The position numbers and the translations under genes are program-made. From Pseudorasbora parva (lineage: Eukaryota > Chordata > Actinopteri > Cypriniformes > Gobionidae), in NCBI RefSeq assembly GCF_024679245.1, contig NC_090187.1:4490909-4554908 (forward strand): 64,000 nt of DNA, given 5' to 3'. Below are positions 45,033 through 58,660 of the stretch, piece by piece. Numbering within the stretch: the stretch's first letter is position 1; each line of letters begins with the position of its first letter. The notes below the pieces were generated by a model. It worked only from the letters and a program-made list of their open reading frames with translations. It had not been told where the DNA came from and did not search any database.

Positions 45033-45724
45033 TTAAAGCTGCACTATGTAACTTTTCCGTCCGCTAGAGGGCGCCTATTCAAAACAAAGGTGTAGTTTGA
45101 TGACGCCCAGGTTTGAGTTCAGAATCTTGGGACATGTGGTCTTCACTTCACAGCTGGTGAAAAATAATCGGGATAGCACTCAAGGAAATGGCAGAAATCA
45201 TGTTCATGGATGCGATTATTCATTTTACAGTAGCATGAAGCAGAGCAGGACCGAGTGTTGAGCAGCTGATCAAGGCCGCTGGAGCGACTGTTGAGCAACA
45301 CACGGCTCACAAGCAGCGAGACTTTTATTATGACGGGACAGGACACAGTCGCTGGCGCCATTTCCGCTTTTCTGGTCATGAGTATGAGGTAACGCTGCTC
45401 TGTTTATCATATTAGACACATTTAAGTGTGTTTAAAATGATGTTGTGACATGTACTGGGTTCGCTCAGCGGCTGCTGTGACACTTGTTCACACTGCTAAT
45501 AGTAAAGCGTTTCTGCAGAATAAAACCGAAAACCGAGGGTAACTCAGATATGACGAAATTGACAGGCGACTCCCTCAGTCACGGGTCCTTGGTTAAAATT
45601 GCAATTTTCTTACAAAATACAATTCGTTGAAAACATTTGGGATATTGTAAGAACTCAACTGAACAAAATATATAATACTGGTCTTGTGGTTTTTGGTGCA
45701 AATTATTGTGTTATATGCACTTTA
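45033..45724. mobile_element. TTAA-ended non-autonomous DNA transposon
   Basis: The left tip is TTAAAGCTGCACTATGTAAC; the complement of the right tip is about TATAAAGTGCATATAACACA. The right 330 bp recur inverted at 53195-53460, sharing TATATTTTGTTCAGTTGAGT, CGCCTGTCAATTTCGTCATA and CAGCCGCTGAGCGAAC. The right TTAA has mutated to TTATA. The 78-codon minus frame has no domain. Confidence 0.7.
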
Positions 45725-47288
45725 TACCCGTGAATGAACTGCACATATAAGGCATAATGATATTCATATTAATAATAACAATGCTCAATCCTCATCTCTT
45801 TTTCATTGCCTTTTTTAACTCAAGTGTTGGAATGCTGTGCAATGACTGGTAAATTTCCCTCTCCACTCCATGTGAAGTGATGTATGATGTTTCCCTATTC
45901 CCTAAGTCGTTTGCACTGTCCTTCAAACTGATGGCTCCCATTGGATTGGAATAGCAACAGCCTTTCCTTCTGTGACGTATATTTTAAAGTTAAACGCTTT
46001 CTCGAACAAGAAAAATGCAGGGCGGGACTTGATTGTGTCCATGGGGAATTGATTGGATGGTTGTGGTTTGCTATTGGTGGATCTCCCGTGAATGACAGGT
46101 TGCCTCGTCCTCGTCAGATATTCTTGAATGATACACATGAATGGTGTCAACTGCACATATACATCTTTTACAATACACACTGCAGTGTTCCATAAAAAAA
46201 TAAGAATTGCCATTTTTGATTCTGGCTTTGGCCTCGTTAGGAGATAAATAACGTTAATAACTGCATCTATAAACATGATTTCTTCATTTATTGGGTAAAA
46301 CGATAAAAGGTAAAAGTAAAATGCCACAATATCTCACTCGCAGTCACGCTATCGAGTACAGTTTAATGTAAATAAACACTGCTATCATACAGTTATTCCT
46401 TAGCGAATCCCCCCTTTTGCGAAAGATGTGTCTTTTTCATCCTGTGTGGTGATGCACAACACAACTTGTATTTGCTTTCTTAAAACACCCAGAAAGAGCA
46501 CAGAATGAGAACAGTGTCTCAGCTTTTGCATCATGTTGATAGGAGTGATTTCATCATGGATGTATACTGACTGAACACTCTCCAACTACGCCAGAGGCTT
46601 TGCTTGCTTCCTCTCGAGAAAGGAAGCAGTACCACAGTGAAACCATGCAGGCACGGATGAGGCTGGCGTGCTTGTCTATTCTGAGCTCGAGCAGCTTTTG
46701 ATCTATAGACTTTTTTTAGGGAGAGAAGCAGGTATACATTTCCATTTTCAGCGAGGAGCAGTGATCTGTCTATTTAGAGAGACAAAAATAAATAAATAAA
46801 CCGATTACCAAAAAAAGATAGCAAAAAAAAAAAAGAAAATCCTATCTTATCAAATTTTGAAGAGTGTACATGAGGATCATAGATATAAAAGTAAGTGTTT
46901 GCTCAGGAAAGAATACCCTGGAGATAACCCGCTCTATTCTGAGAGGTACAGATTTGTTGATCCGCCGAGACGGTTTTGTTGGAGAAGAGAAATGGATTTG
47001 TCTGGTAATGAAGCTAGAGACTTGAGCTGTGATGGCAAATGCTCCCTTGTGTTGTAACCAGTTCACATACTATCAAAGAAATTATAGTCGTACCACAACT
47101 TCTCAATGATTGAGAAATGGCTGAATGATTTTCAGTCTTAAAATGAACTCTGTATCTTTTGCACTTTCTGTCTGTCCACCGCCGAGCTCAAATATAGCTT
47201 GTAGAGTGTCCCGGACACACTTTTCCATACAATTTAAATGAATGTCAATCTCCAATTATGACAAAAAACACCCCACTGATAGTCGCTG
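45725..47288. other. non-coding stretch with repeat-like patches
   Basis: 45930-46135 (GATTGGATGGTTGTGGTTTG) resembles part of a fish repeat, but no ends were found; the 134-codon minus frame across it (45923-46327) shows no domain. The rest is unrecognised. Confidence 0.35.
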
Positions 47289-47410
47289 GGGCAGTCATGA
47301 CCTGATGGTTAGAAAGTCGGACTTGTAATCTGAAGGTTGCGGGTTTGCGTCTCAGGATCCAGCCTCAATACCACGACTGAGGTGAGACTCTTGAGCAAGA
47401 CACTGAACCT
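47289..47410 (+). mobile_element. tRNA-derived SINE (V-SINE/HE1-DANA-like), 5' part
   Basis: GGGGCAGTCATGACCTGATG, GGTTAGAAAGTCGGACTTGT and GGTTGCGGGTTTGCGTC carry recognisable A- and B-box-like internal promoter blocks of a tRNA-derived head. The SINE body follows (CTCAATACCACGACTGAGGT, TTGAGCAAGACACTGAACC). The 3' tail is missing. Confidence 0.8.
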
Positions 47411-47414
47411 GACG

Positions 47415-48235
47415 TCTTCAGAGCAACCTGATCTCACAGATTTCCGTGAAATCAACACGGACCCTTAACTCAAAAATCTGTGGTAGTTTTTAGGGGTGTA
47501 ACGATTCGTTTAACAACGATTCGATTCATATCACGATTTGAGGTTGTTGATATGATTTAGGGACGATATTGGTTCATTTAGAACGATATGATCCGAAACG
47601 ATTCATTGACTTGAAATCAATTCAGTAACATTTTAGCCAAAAATTTAAATCAGTGTGAAAGTTTTATTTCAACCGAATCGAATCGTTGTTAAAACGAATC
47701 GTTACACCCCTAGTACTTTTACAGAATCGCCGAAAATTCCGTGATGGGTTCACGGAAGTAATGCCTATGTAAGTCAATGACAGACAGCATCTGTGATCCA
47801 CACACGGATTCCCTGTTCCAACACCTTATATTCGTCAGAAACTACAAATATTCCAAGTGTTTCGAGGCCAAACTATTGATTTCTGTGAAGAAAACCCCCC
47901 AAAAGCGATCAGTTACATCGAGTCCATCCGGTGAATATTAATACATTTCAAATATTGCCGCCGGAAGAAGCGTAACGTCAGCTTTGACAGCATTGGCTGT
48001 TGTATGTCACGTGACCAACTGCGTCATTACGTCAGCTTTGATTGTAAAATGCCATTGGCTCTCGTGTGTCTCGAGACCGATCGCGTCATCATGTTGTCGT
48101 CTGTATCATTTGAATAATGTGAAATATGAACGAGTGCATGTGTGGAGCACAATCATCATTTCAACGATTAAAACATTAAGATCAACTACATGAAGATATC
48201 GTATGAAGACTTGGAATGCAACATGAGTTAATAAT
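47415..48235 (+). repeat. interspersed repeat family R2, copy 2, with a nested hAT element
   Basis: The right part matches 2645-2850. Upstream are CACACACGGATTCCCTGTTC and AACACCTTATATTCGTCAGA, familiar from a zebrafish repeat. The body is interrupted at 47491-47712 by a hAT MITE. The piece upstream of the insertion ends GGTAGTTTT and the piece downstream resumes GTACTTTTAC. Confidence 0.65.
47491..47712. mobile_element. hAT MITE with target duplication
   Basis: The ends are TAGGGGTGTAACGATTCG and its inverted complement CGAATCGTTACACCCCTA. The flanks GTAGTTTT (47483-47490) and GTACTTTT (47713-47720) agree at 7 of 8 bases, as expected for a hAT target duplication. 222 bp, non-coding. Confidence 0.9.
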
Positions 48236-48284
48236 AATATATTATTATTAATAATAATATATACAAGACTGTTGCAAAGAAATG

Positions 48285-48285
<1 letters not shown>

Positions 48286-48363
<78 letters not shown>

Positions 48364-48367
48364 TATG
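48286..48367. repeat. (AT)n microsatellite
   Basis: About 40 TA units; flanked on the left by an (ATT)n/(AAT)n patch at 48232-48262. Confidence 0.95.
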
Positions 48368-49753
48368 TTTTTTACTGTTTTTTCAACAAGACCAGTGATA
48401 TCCACTAACAAAGTAAATATGGTCATTTGTGCCTATGAACATTTAAACATGACGACTATGCATTGCCAAGTTTTTTGTTTCTGGTGACTAACTGACTTAA
48501 TTTGATTTCAAAATGAAGTTTCATGGGTGAACTACTCTTTTAAAATACAGATGGATGGTGGCATTTCCGAGGTGTGTGGTTACTAGCTTTTCTTTTATTT
48601 TCTACTCTGATCTGATTTCATGCAGCGGTTGTTTTGCATTCGTAGGCATAATGTGTTTTTGCACTGATGTTCTGTACTAATTTACTTGCCCCGTTTGGCA
48701 TTTCTCTTTGTTGTATCTGCTGCTTTCCACTGTGCTTTTGTTTTTATTTTCTGATAAGGTTGCATGCACCTGCAGTGGTGTCTGTTGCAATGATGCAATA
48801 TCTTCCAAAGGTTTTTTTATTTATTTTTTATGTAGCATTGCCACAAGTTTTTGTACATCCAGCCAAAACAAAACACACACACACACAAAAAAAAACGATA
48901 ATTGCTACCCGAGAGCTGTCTGCTTACAGGGAAATCAGAAGAGGCTGCTAATGTTTTGATTGTTTAATGTTTTGATTGCCGAAGCACAGAATGCCTCAAA
49001 GCAAGATATTCTGTTACAGCAGGAAGGGATGTTTCATCCTCAGGCAGGAAAGCATCTTCTGTCTCCCACCAGGAATTCATTAGCATGAGACTCCTGCTTT
49101 GTTTCCATTGGTTTGACAGGCAGCTGTAATTGAATTGAATTGATTATAGATAGATAAATATCTTCTCCACTGCAGACGCATGTTTCTCCATGCAGAGCCC
49201 GTCGCCTTTAGACTCTTTGTTGCTGGTATTCTTTTCTCTTGGTTCTGGGAAAGGCTGAAGATGGAATGTGAGGGGAAATGTTCCACGTCGCTCTATTTAG
49301 ACACCTGCTGTTCCTTTCAATTTGAAACAGTCTATTAGCTCTGCTAGCAGGCCACTCCATTTGCTTTTTTGTACTGGCTTGCTCCAGGGTCTCACTTCAT
49401 TTCCATCGTTCTAGCTGAAATCTCCTCTGCCCAACTTTTGCTCATCCTTGACCACCCTTGTTTCTATCTGCTGTTCCACATGATTGCTCTGGTCGACAGA
49501 ATATTCAGTCATGACTTGTTGAAGGAAACACTTTATCCATTACATGCCAAAAACATTCAAAATTATGAATTTATTCTGTTATCTAATGTGATGAGAGGGT
49601 TTTATTTGCTAATTATTAAGAGTACTGTATGTGCATGTTTTGTTTTGTTTCATTTATAGCCAGTCATACAGATTTGCTAATAAAATGCTTAAAACCATGT
49701 ATGAACTGTCCTGTTAAGTGACATAATGGATTATTATCATATCAAAGAGACAG
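48368..49753. other. non-coding stretch
   Basis: A solo end (GGGTGAACTACTCTTTTAAA) of the TTAA family occurs near 48525-48544. Short frames (48667-48959, 49369-49659) have no domain. Confidence 0.4.
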
Positions 49754-50182
49754 TTTAGGGTTAGTTCACCAAAAAAAAAAAAAAAAAATCTGTCATTAAT
49801 TACTCACCCTTTTGTCGTTCCAAACCTAAAGACCTTCGTTCATCTTTAGAACACAAATATATTTTTGATGAAATCTGAGCGCTTTCTGACCCCTGATAGA
49901 CAGCCATTTAATTAACACTTTCAGGGTCCAGAAAGGTAGTAAAGACATCGTTAAAATAGTCCATGTGACTCCAGTAGTTAGCCTTAATGTTAGGAAGCAT
50001 TAGTTGGAAGCAACAAAAATACTTTTAGTACGCAAAAAACTCAGCGTCAGAATGCCGGCTCACAATTGGCCGACGCTGTTCACGTGTCCAACAATGTCGC
50101 ATGTGTGTGATCTTGATGCAGGGGCTGGCCTGAAGATTAATTAATGCCCTCATTTTTTTGGGGGGGTGAACTATCCCTTTAA
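49754..50182. mobile_element. TTAA-ended non-autonomous DNA transposon (GGGTTAGTTCACC type)
   Basis: The left end TTTAGGGTTAGTTCACC and the complement of the right end TTTAAAGGGATAGTTCACC are inverted repeats; the right TTAA is at 50179-50182. The interior has GTCGTTCCAAACCTAAAGAC and GTCCATGTGACTCCAGTAG, standard landmarks of a highly abundant cyprinid repeat. Confidence 0.8.
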
Positions 50183-50983
50183 ACATTGCAAAAACATTTG
50201 CACTCAAAAGCATTCTCACAGAAAATGTAGGCTACTTCAAAACTCGTATTGCAAAATGGAAAAGGAATCCGTTTCCTGGAATGACTCATTTGTTGTTGGC
50301 GAATACTTTGTTTTACCTCTGAAAGGTCATTAATTAGTGGAAGAGATGTGCACAAGCATTGATCGGTTATTGAACTGATTGATGAGATGCAGGCCAGGAC
50401 TGGGGATTTTATAATAATGTGTTCTCCTTGATGTTGGTGCTTCCAAGACGATGACTGTTATGTATTCACAGTTCCCTTAATGGACCTTTATGAATTTTGA
50501 GTATATAAATGAGACAGACATTAATGTCATATAATAACAAGTGTTTCACTTATAGTACATACTTCCTGAGTTTGATAATTAAATTCATGCACATTGATTT
50601 TTATTCATATCAATAAATGTATTAAAAAGTGCTTCTTTTATACAGGTACTTTATTATTTACTGATATGAGTCCCAACTGTTGGGCTTATTGATCAAACTC
50701 TACTATTTTGAATCTTTGTTTTAATATGAGACTTATTGATTTTTATGAATATGATCTTTTGCATTGAGTCCATCAAGTTCCAAACAGGAAATAATTTAAT
50801 GAGATGAAATATCTTGATTTGAAGATGACTTTAATTTAATTCATGGTTGAGTTTATCCAGGCATAGCCATAACCACATGTATCATAATCTAAACCCTTTT
50901 TATTTTTTACTGATATAAGAGTACTCAAATTACAATATAAAATGTTGTCCATAAACCAAATGCAGTAGTGGACCAGGGTATTC
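50183..50983. other. AT-rich spacer
   Basis: Nothing recognised. Confidence 0.4.
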
Positions 50984-51376
50984 TCACAAAAATGCGTATA
51001 AATAGTACGAGTGTGCAATGTCGTGGAATGTATACCCCAAAACTCATTTTGGCGTGTCTATGGCACGCTGTTTTTCACGTGCATTTGATACGCATTTTAT
51101 GGCATATTATACATACGAACCCCCCACCCCCCCACCCTAAATCTACCCAAGCGCGTGTCATATATACGCCCCACTACCCTAAACCTACCCAAGCGCGTGT
51201 CATATATACACCCCACTACCCTAAACCTACCCAAGAGCGTGTCATATATACGCCATAAAGTGCGTATCATATGCACGCGAAAAACAGCGTATCATATGCA
51301 CGCCAAAATGAGTTTTGGCGTATACATTCCACGACATTGCACACTCGTACTATTTATATACGCATTTATGTGTGAT
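50984..51376. mobile_element. fold-back element with internal palindromic iterons
   Basis: The left arm from about 50984 and the complement of the right arm ending about 51376 match over roughly 75 bp with very few differences, then less closely to about 110 bp. They share AATAGTACGAGTGTGCAATG, TCGTGGAATGTATAC and CCAAAACTCATTTTGGCGTG. Between the arms lies a series of near-palindromes GCGTRTCATATRYACGC, partly within a 42-bp tandem repeat. The overlapping plus frames (50968-51418) reflect the tandem repeat. No transposase. Superfamily not assigned. Confidence 0.8.
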
Positions 51377-51639
51377 CGTGTTGAGTGGACAAAAGTGATG
51401 TCCGTACTAGAAAAATAGACATCACCCTTTATTCAAATACTATTGAAAAAGTGTCAAAGATTGTGTAAGCATATTGCGAATTTGTGCTTCGCAATATGCT
51501 TACACAGTTAATTGTTAACAATGACATTTTCGGCAAGGCCCAAGCGAACCAAGTAAATATTAATAACTGATTATGTTGTAGTCAATTAATGTTTTTTTTT
51601 TCATGTGAGTTTTTTTAATAAAACCTGTATATATTTAAA

Positions 51640-53194
<1,555 letters not shown>

Positions 53195-53610
53195 TTAAAG
53201 GTGCACTATGTAGTATTTTTGCAGTAAAATATCCAAAAAGCACCAGGCCAGTTTTATATATTTTGTTCAGTTGAGTTCTTACAATATCCCAAATGTTTCC
53301 AACTATTTGTAAATTGTGAGAAAATTGCTATTTTAACTAAGGACAGGGACGTGTGGGGAGTCGCCTGTCAATTTCGTCATATCTGTGTTACCCTCGGTTT
53401 ACTCTCACTGCAGTGCACCAAGTGTCACAACAGCCGCTGAGCGAACACACAGAGTAATGTCATATCATTTTAAACACACACACACACTGGATATTTAAGA
53501 TATTTTTACTCTATTTTAACCCTCTAAAAGAAGGTCATATACACCTAGGGTGGCTTGAGGGTGAGTAAATCATGGACTAATTTACATGTTTGGGTGAACT
53601 ATCCATTTAA
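53195..53610 (-). mobile_element. TTAA-ended element fragments
   Basis: 53195-53460 starts TTAAAGGTGCACTATGTAGT and matches the complement of 45400-45724. From about 53550 a second, different end follows, GTTTGGGTGAACTATCCATTTAA to 53610, of the family at 49754-50182. Two truncated elements are therefore juxtaposed. Confidence 0.65.
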
Positions 53611-54026
53611 GTCAGTTCCTATGTACACTACCAGTGGGCCAGTCTACACTAAAATTCAGACATGCAGAATTAGGAACATATCGTTTTTCTATCAATATTC
53701 TAATATATATATATTTTCAAACAATGTTTTCATAGGACGGTGTGTAAAACTATGTGTACAAAATAAATAAATACATTTTTAAAAAAAATGACAAGCCAAG
53801 TATACTTTGAATAATTTATACTTGTAAGAACAAGTATAGGCTATATATATTTAGACTTTCCTGTCAGAATATGTCAAGAACACTTAAGTGCAGTTTTATG
53901 TATATTTCTGAAAATTTAAAAAGTACACTGGGAGTATACCTTCTTATTTTTAGTTTAAAAGAAGTATACTAATATCACACTTGAATTAACATCCTTTTCG
54001 AAAGTGAAGCCTAAAATAACTAAACT
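53611..54026. other. AT-rich spacer
   Basis: Nothing recognised apart from the target duplication copy of the next element at 54019-54026. Confidence 0.4.
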
Positions 54027-54884
54027 AGGGGTGACCCCGAATAGTTGAAGATTCGATGCATTGATATGCAGAGCCTGATTCGACCACCGATCTCACGGTC
54101 AAATCTTTGCAGGTGTTATGAAACGAGGATCATACCATTTTGGCAATATGGGGGTGCTCAATATTTTAAAGACGTGTCGTGGCGCTGAGCATTGGTGTGC
54201 GACCCCTTTAAGGGCGCCGAGCTTCGCACCGCGCCTTTAAAATTAGAACACGTTCAATGAGTGTACACACACCGGCGGCAGCATTCAGCGCCTGTCCGCG
54301 GCCACTCAGGTAGTTGTTTAAAATCCTGCCGCACCACAGAGCGCTTTCGTGCAGCTCATTTGTCAGTCAGTTCAAAATTGAGCTTGCGGGTATATAATGT
54401 GCGCGTCAGGTGGCGGTGTGAGTGAGATCCTGAGGCGCGGGGCTGAGCTTCGCGTTCTTCACCTGCTCAAATGCACTCAAAGTGTTCTTTTTCTCTCTAG
54501 GCAGGTATTTTTTTTAGGTTTATTTATTAAAATTTTCTTTTATATATTTTGTGTGATGTTCTGTATTTCAATCGCGGCTTAAACAAGTTATGAGAAAACG
54601 GTTTTAGTAATGTTTATCCACATTACCTTTTAGGCTATTTAAACCTAAATAAGAAAGCCATTGTCAGTTCATCTGTCGGTTGGCTGGCAGTTTTGGTCGC
54701 TTTATTAAAAGTTGTTGCTGTGTGCAGTGTGTAAAGGAAAATAAAAATAGTTTTACCCTTCTGCTGACAGTGTCATGCCCCTACCAACCCATTCACACAC
54801 ACAGATGTTTCGACTATCGGTTGACCATAGAGAGATTCGACAATTCTGATTCGATTGTCTAAATCCTTAGTCGAGGACAGCCCT
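54027..54884. mobile_element. hAT element with near-perfect 8-bp target duplication and a CpG-dense core
   Basis: The ends are AGGGGTGACCCCGAATAGTT and the complement of CTTAGTCGAGGACAGCCCT. The flanks ACTAAACT (54019-54026) and ACTAAACA (54885-54892) agree at 7 of 8 bases. The interior (54170-54460) is strikingly CpG-rich (GGGCGCCGAGC, CCGGCGGCAGC, CTGTCCGCGGCC). There is no transposase domain; the 61-codon plus frame at 54397 has no recognised domain. Confidence 0.85.
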
Positions 54885-54892
54885 ACTAAACA

Positions 54893-57800
54893 CTGAGCTT
54901 TTAATTGTCTTAATCACAAATTACTGGTCAGGAAATAAGCTACATTTAAGCAAATGCTCTACATAAAAAAACAATTGCTGTCTCAGAAAAATATCAAAGA
55001 CAGAGTGAAGTTTTGGCCAGAATAAGGGAAGTTAGATTCAGAGTGGCTCAGAGTGAGTTGAGGAATTCTCTCTTTGCATTCTTTCTGTTACTCCAGATAC
55101 AAAAATCTGGTGAGAAACATATTAATAAATGCCTTTCTACCACAGTGGAGCACAAGAGTGTCATTGTGTGGGGAGTCTTTTAGTTCTGTGTTGTAACTAA
55201 AACTGTGAAAAGTCACTCAATGCTTTGGAGTGCAATTGAAAAGTTGTTTTCTAAAGAGAAATTATGTTATTTTTCAGCTACTCAAAAGTGGAACAACGCT
55301 GACTTTATCTACAGTATTTGTTCACTTATTTCTAATTTGCTGACCTAGTGATATGTGATTAAAATAATTAAGGATTTGCCTAATTTAGAGCTTTTGAAAA
55401 AGCTTAAAAAAGTAAAAAGCTTTTGCAATTCATTGACTTTGATATGACCCTAACATACAGATTCCAGGTAAACTTTATAAAAGTTTGAGACATTTTGAAA
55501 ATCTTGCGTTGACCTGAAAGAATGCTTGACACTCTAAATGTAACCCACCGTAGTGAAGTAATATATGCATACTGAATTGAGATAGGTCTTCTTTCTAGAA
55601 TTTATTTGCATGCTTTTGCATTTCTTTTATAGCCACATTTACACTGAAGAAAGATTGGGTTTCATTGAGTTGATATTTGTGCTCAAATGACAGTGTCTCA
55701 TGTGTCTTCATGACAACAGCAAAACGGATCTGATGTGGGATTTCATGTACAAAGAACCAAAGCCTTCAACCTCAAACGCTTACAATTGTGACACTGTTCT
55801 TTTGCTGCCTTGGAAGCAGCTGTATTTTTGGACATGCACATCTAATTTTTCATAGCTTACACTTTGTTCACCACTGGCAAGAAATTACATTTCAGGACTA
55901 GTTGCAGGTACACTAAAATTAAGTCCCATTTAATCTCATAATCTTACATTTCCGTACAGACAAAGAATGTAGAGTACTCTGAGTTGGCATGATTTGTTAG
56001 CCTTGGTCCAAAGAGACCTGGTGTGGAAAAAATGGCTGCGTTTGCAAAATGAAGCTTTCAGAATAATTAAAACCCAAGCGAGGAATGCAGCAGACCTTAA
56101 ACAATGTTTTATAGCTTCAGTAAACAGTCTTATTGACTCTGACTTTTGATATATTGCAACATATGGAACACCAGTGCCAATTTTATTATTTTCAGCTCCT
56201 TGGGAGACCATACATCTGTTGACTCCTAGTTGCTCTGGTCTTTGTTTGCTCTTAGGATCTGCTTGCCTTGATTATGCAAAACCAACACACTGTGATGTGA
56301 AAGGGCATGTGATCTCTTAGTTGGTTAACCTTTCCTCTTGGATGCTCTTTTGACATTGAGCAATGTGGTGGATTCAGCTCTTCACCAGGCTCTGTGCTAA
56401 TGAGGCAATTAAATCCCTGGTGTCGTGGTGCAGAGGGCTGGGAATGAGGGAGGAAAGGGAGTGTGCTGCCTCAGCAAAGAACAGCCCACAGCGCCACTAA
56501 ATTCCATCTGAATGCAGAAGCCGAGCTCTGCGGGATGCTACACAGTCCCGACACATGTCCACGTCCAGTACTTGAATTGAATCGTGCAACTTTAGGTTTG
56601 CCTTTTTCCTTTTCTTGAGAAATGCTCAGGCTTATCGCAATGAGATCTGGATGTTATTCTAAGAACAAGCCATGGTTGGCATGCAAATGATGATATGGTG
56701 GCTTATGCGTAAGGTTAAAAAACTGCACAACTTCTCCAGCTTCAAATCTCAGGCCTGCTAGAAGATAAAATTGGTCAGAAAATGGGATGCCATATCGAGA
56801 TGCTCTCTTTGGACTTTTTTTCCAATAAGCAACCACCCACAACATAAAAACACATTTAAATTCAATCATAGCACAGTGACAACCGCCAAAATGACTAAGC
56901 TCCACTCACACAATCTTAAATATAGAAAATGTAGTTGACCAATATTAGCTCATGCAAGTAAATAAAGATTTTCAACAGCAAACAAAATTGGTGCAATGTG
57001 GTTGGTGCCTCTGTATGTTGTTGTTTTTTTTTTTTGCTGATTGACTAAGGTATTTAGTAGTTAAGGGGGAAATATATAAGGGTATGTTTACACAACACTG
57101 AAATGGAAATCTTTGTGTTTTGGCCCTCATTTACATGAAAACACTGGTTTGGAGACTTCAGTCTTCATGTTAACAACAAACACGTGAATTTGTGAAAATG
57201 GTGACATCATGTGCAAGCATATTACAGTTTCATACATACGTATTACGTGTTCGCCGAGTGTTTCTTGACAAAGTGACATCGCCAACTAGTGGCTGGGCAT
57301 GCATAATACAGTACAATATTTTGTGTCATCCAATGGACATTTGCTAATAAATAAACAGGGATGTCATTTTTTTCGCTATTTTTTCTTGTACTGCAAGGTT
57401 TGTGGTCCTACTAAAAGAGTAGACAATCAGAAGACATGTTGTGTAAAGAGCACTGCTGGCTCTAGCTGAAGTTATTTGTAATGAGCATGTTGTTGTTGTC
57501 ACAGCAAGTGCTTCTCTTTTGGGTATAGAGCGGTTTTTACCGTGGTTTTTAAGTGGATAACATTTCCCATTGGCGCTGAGCATCACAGTCGGTGTTTGCC
57601 TGCCGAGGTCAGTTTAGCACTGCAGCTCCTCTGCCTGATTGCTGTCCTTGGGTCTGTGTGTACTTGGCTATTTAGGAGCGTTTGACCCAGGCAAACACAG
57701 CCGAAGCATCTAGGAAGTGGTCACTGAGCCCTCCGCTCCTCGAGTGTTTACCTTTCCTTCCCACTACCTCCATGACTTATTCATAGCACAGTGCGAGCCG

Positions 57801-58559
57801 CTACACTTTAGAAAGAAAACGTATGCCCATGTAAAACGCAGCGTCTGCACCTCAGTGGGCAGGGGAAGCAATCTTTTTTTTGCATTTCATCTTTTGTTAC
57901 TCACCTCATTCTGACCTCTACAGCACTTTAGCTCCAGGACAGAAATATTGCAGAGCAGTTTCTCTCCCATCTGGCCTGATATTATTCATAGTTTGATTCT
58001 GTTTGTTTACACCACATCGCAAGTTGAGAATTGTGGAAATAAAGTGCCTCCTTTTGTGCTATTTAATTAGAGTGACATCAATTAGCTGCTAGCAGTGCGG
58101 TTCACTGTAATGTTACGCCATGACGGGGTTCGCATTAGGGCACCAGGCTAATGTGTTTAAAGCAGACACAATTAAAACGAACGCGCTGACTGATAACGGC
58201 AGGCTTACAGCTACTCTAAAGGAATTACTGAGTATAGCTGTCTGTCTTATAATGTGCAGCTTATCCGACAGATTCCCTCTCTTTTGCTGGCGGTAATGAA
58301 TGGCTGGTGTGGTGTATGTTTAGGCAGAACGTATGAAAGGCAACGTCTCGTGCTGAGTGATGCAGAGCAGGGCTCATTATCGCCTCACAGGTGGGGTCTG
58401 GACGGCTACGGGACGGGAGAAGCTGTCAAGAAAGGACAGAATTGTTGTCTGTCTCGCATGTCACAAGAAAGGCGAGTGTTGGGTTATTGTGTGTTCTTCT
58501 GCAAGTGTGTGTTCTTCTGTCTCTAGTGGGTAAATGAGATCTATTATTGTTTATTTATT
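54893..58559. other. long non-coding stretch
   Basis: 57070-57330 has repeat-like words (TACACAACACTGAAATGGAA, CAAGTGACATCGCC-like), but no ends were found. 58060-58260 has unusually balanced composition with TAATTAGAG, CAATTAGCTG and ACAATTAAAAC and no repeat features. Frames such as 55936-56211, 56654-56905 and 58254-58526 show no domain. Confidence 0.4.
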
Positions 58560-58660
58560 TCTCATGCATATGTTATCGCTATTTTAATTAATTTATATGT
58601 AAAGCACTTTGATTTGCCATTGGTTATGAAATGTGCTATACAAATAAACTTGCCTTGCCA
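58560..58660 (+). mobile_element. LINE 3' tail
   Basis: ATGTAAAGCACTTTGATTTG, CCATTGGTTATGAAATGTGC and TATACAAATAAACTTGCC followed by TTGCC form the standard end of a common fish LINE with a CTTGC-type tail. Confidence 0.75.

Noticed and set aside
45923..46327. 134-codon minus-strand ORF
   Set aside because: It has no domain or codon pattern that looks coding, and it overlaps repeat-like sequence.
47289..47360. A functional tRNA gene
   Set aside because: It has A- and B-box-like blocks but cannot form a proper cloverleaf and continues into a SINE body.
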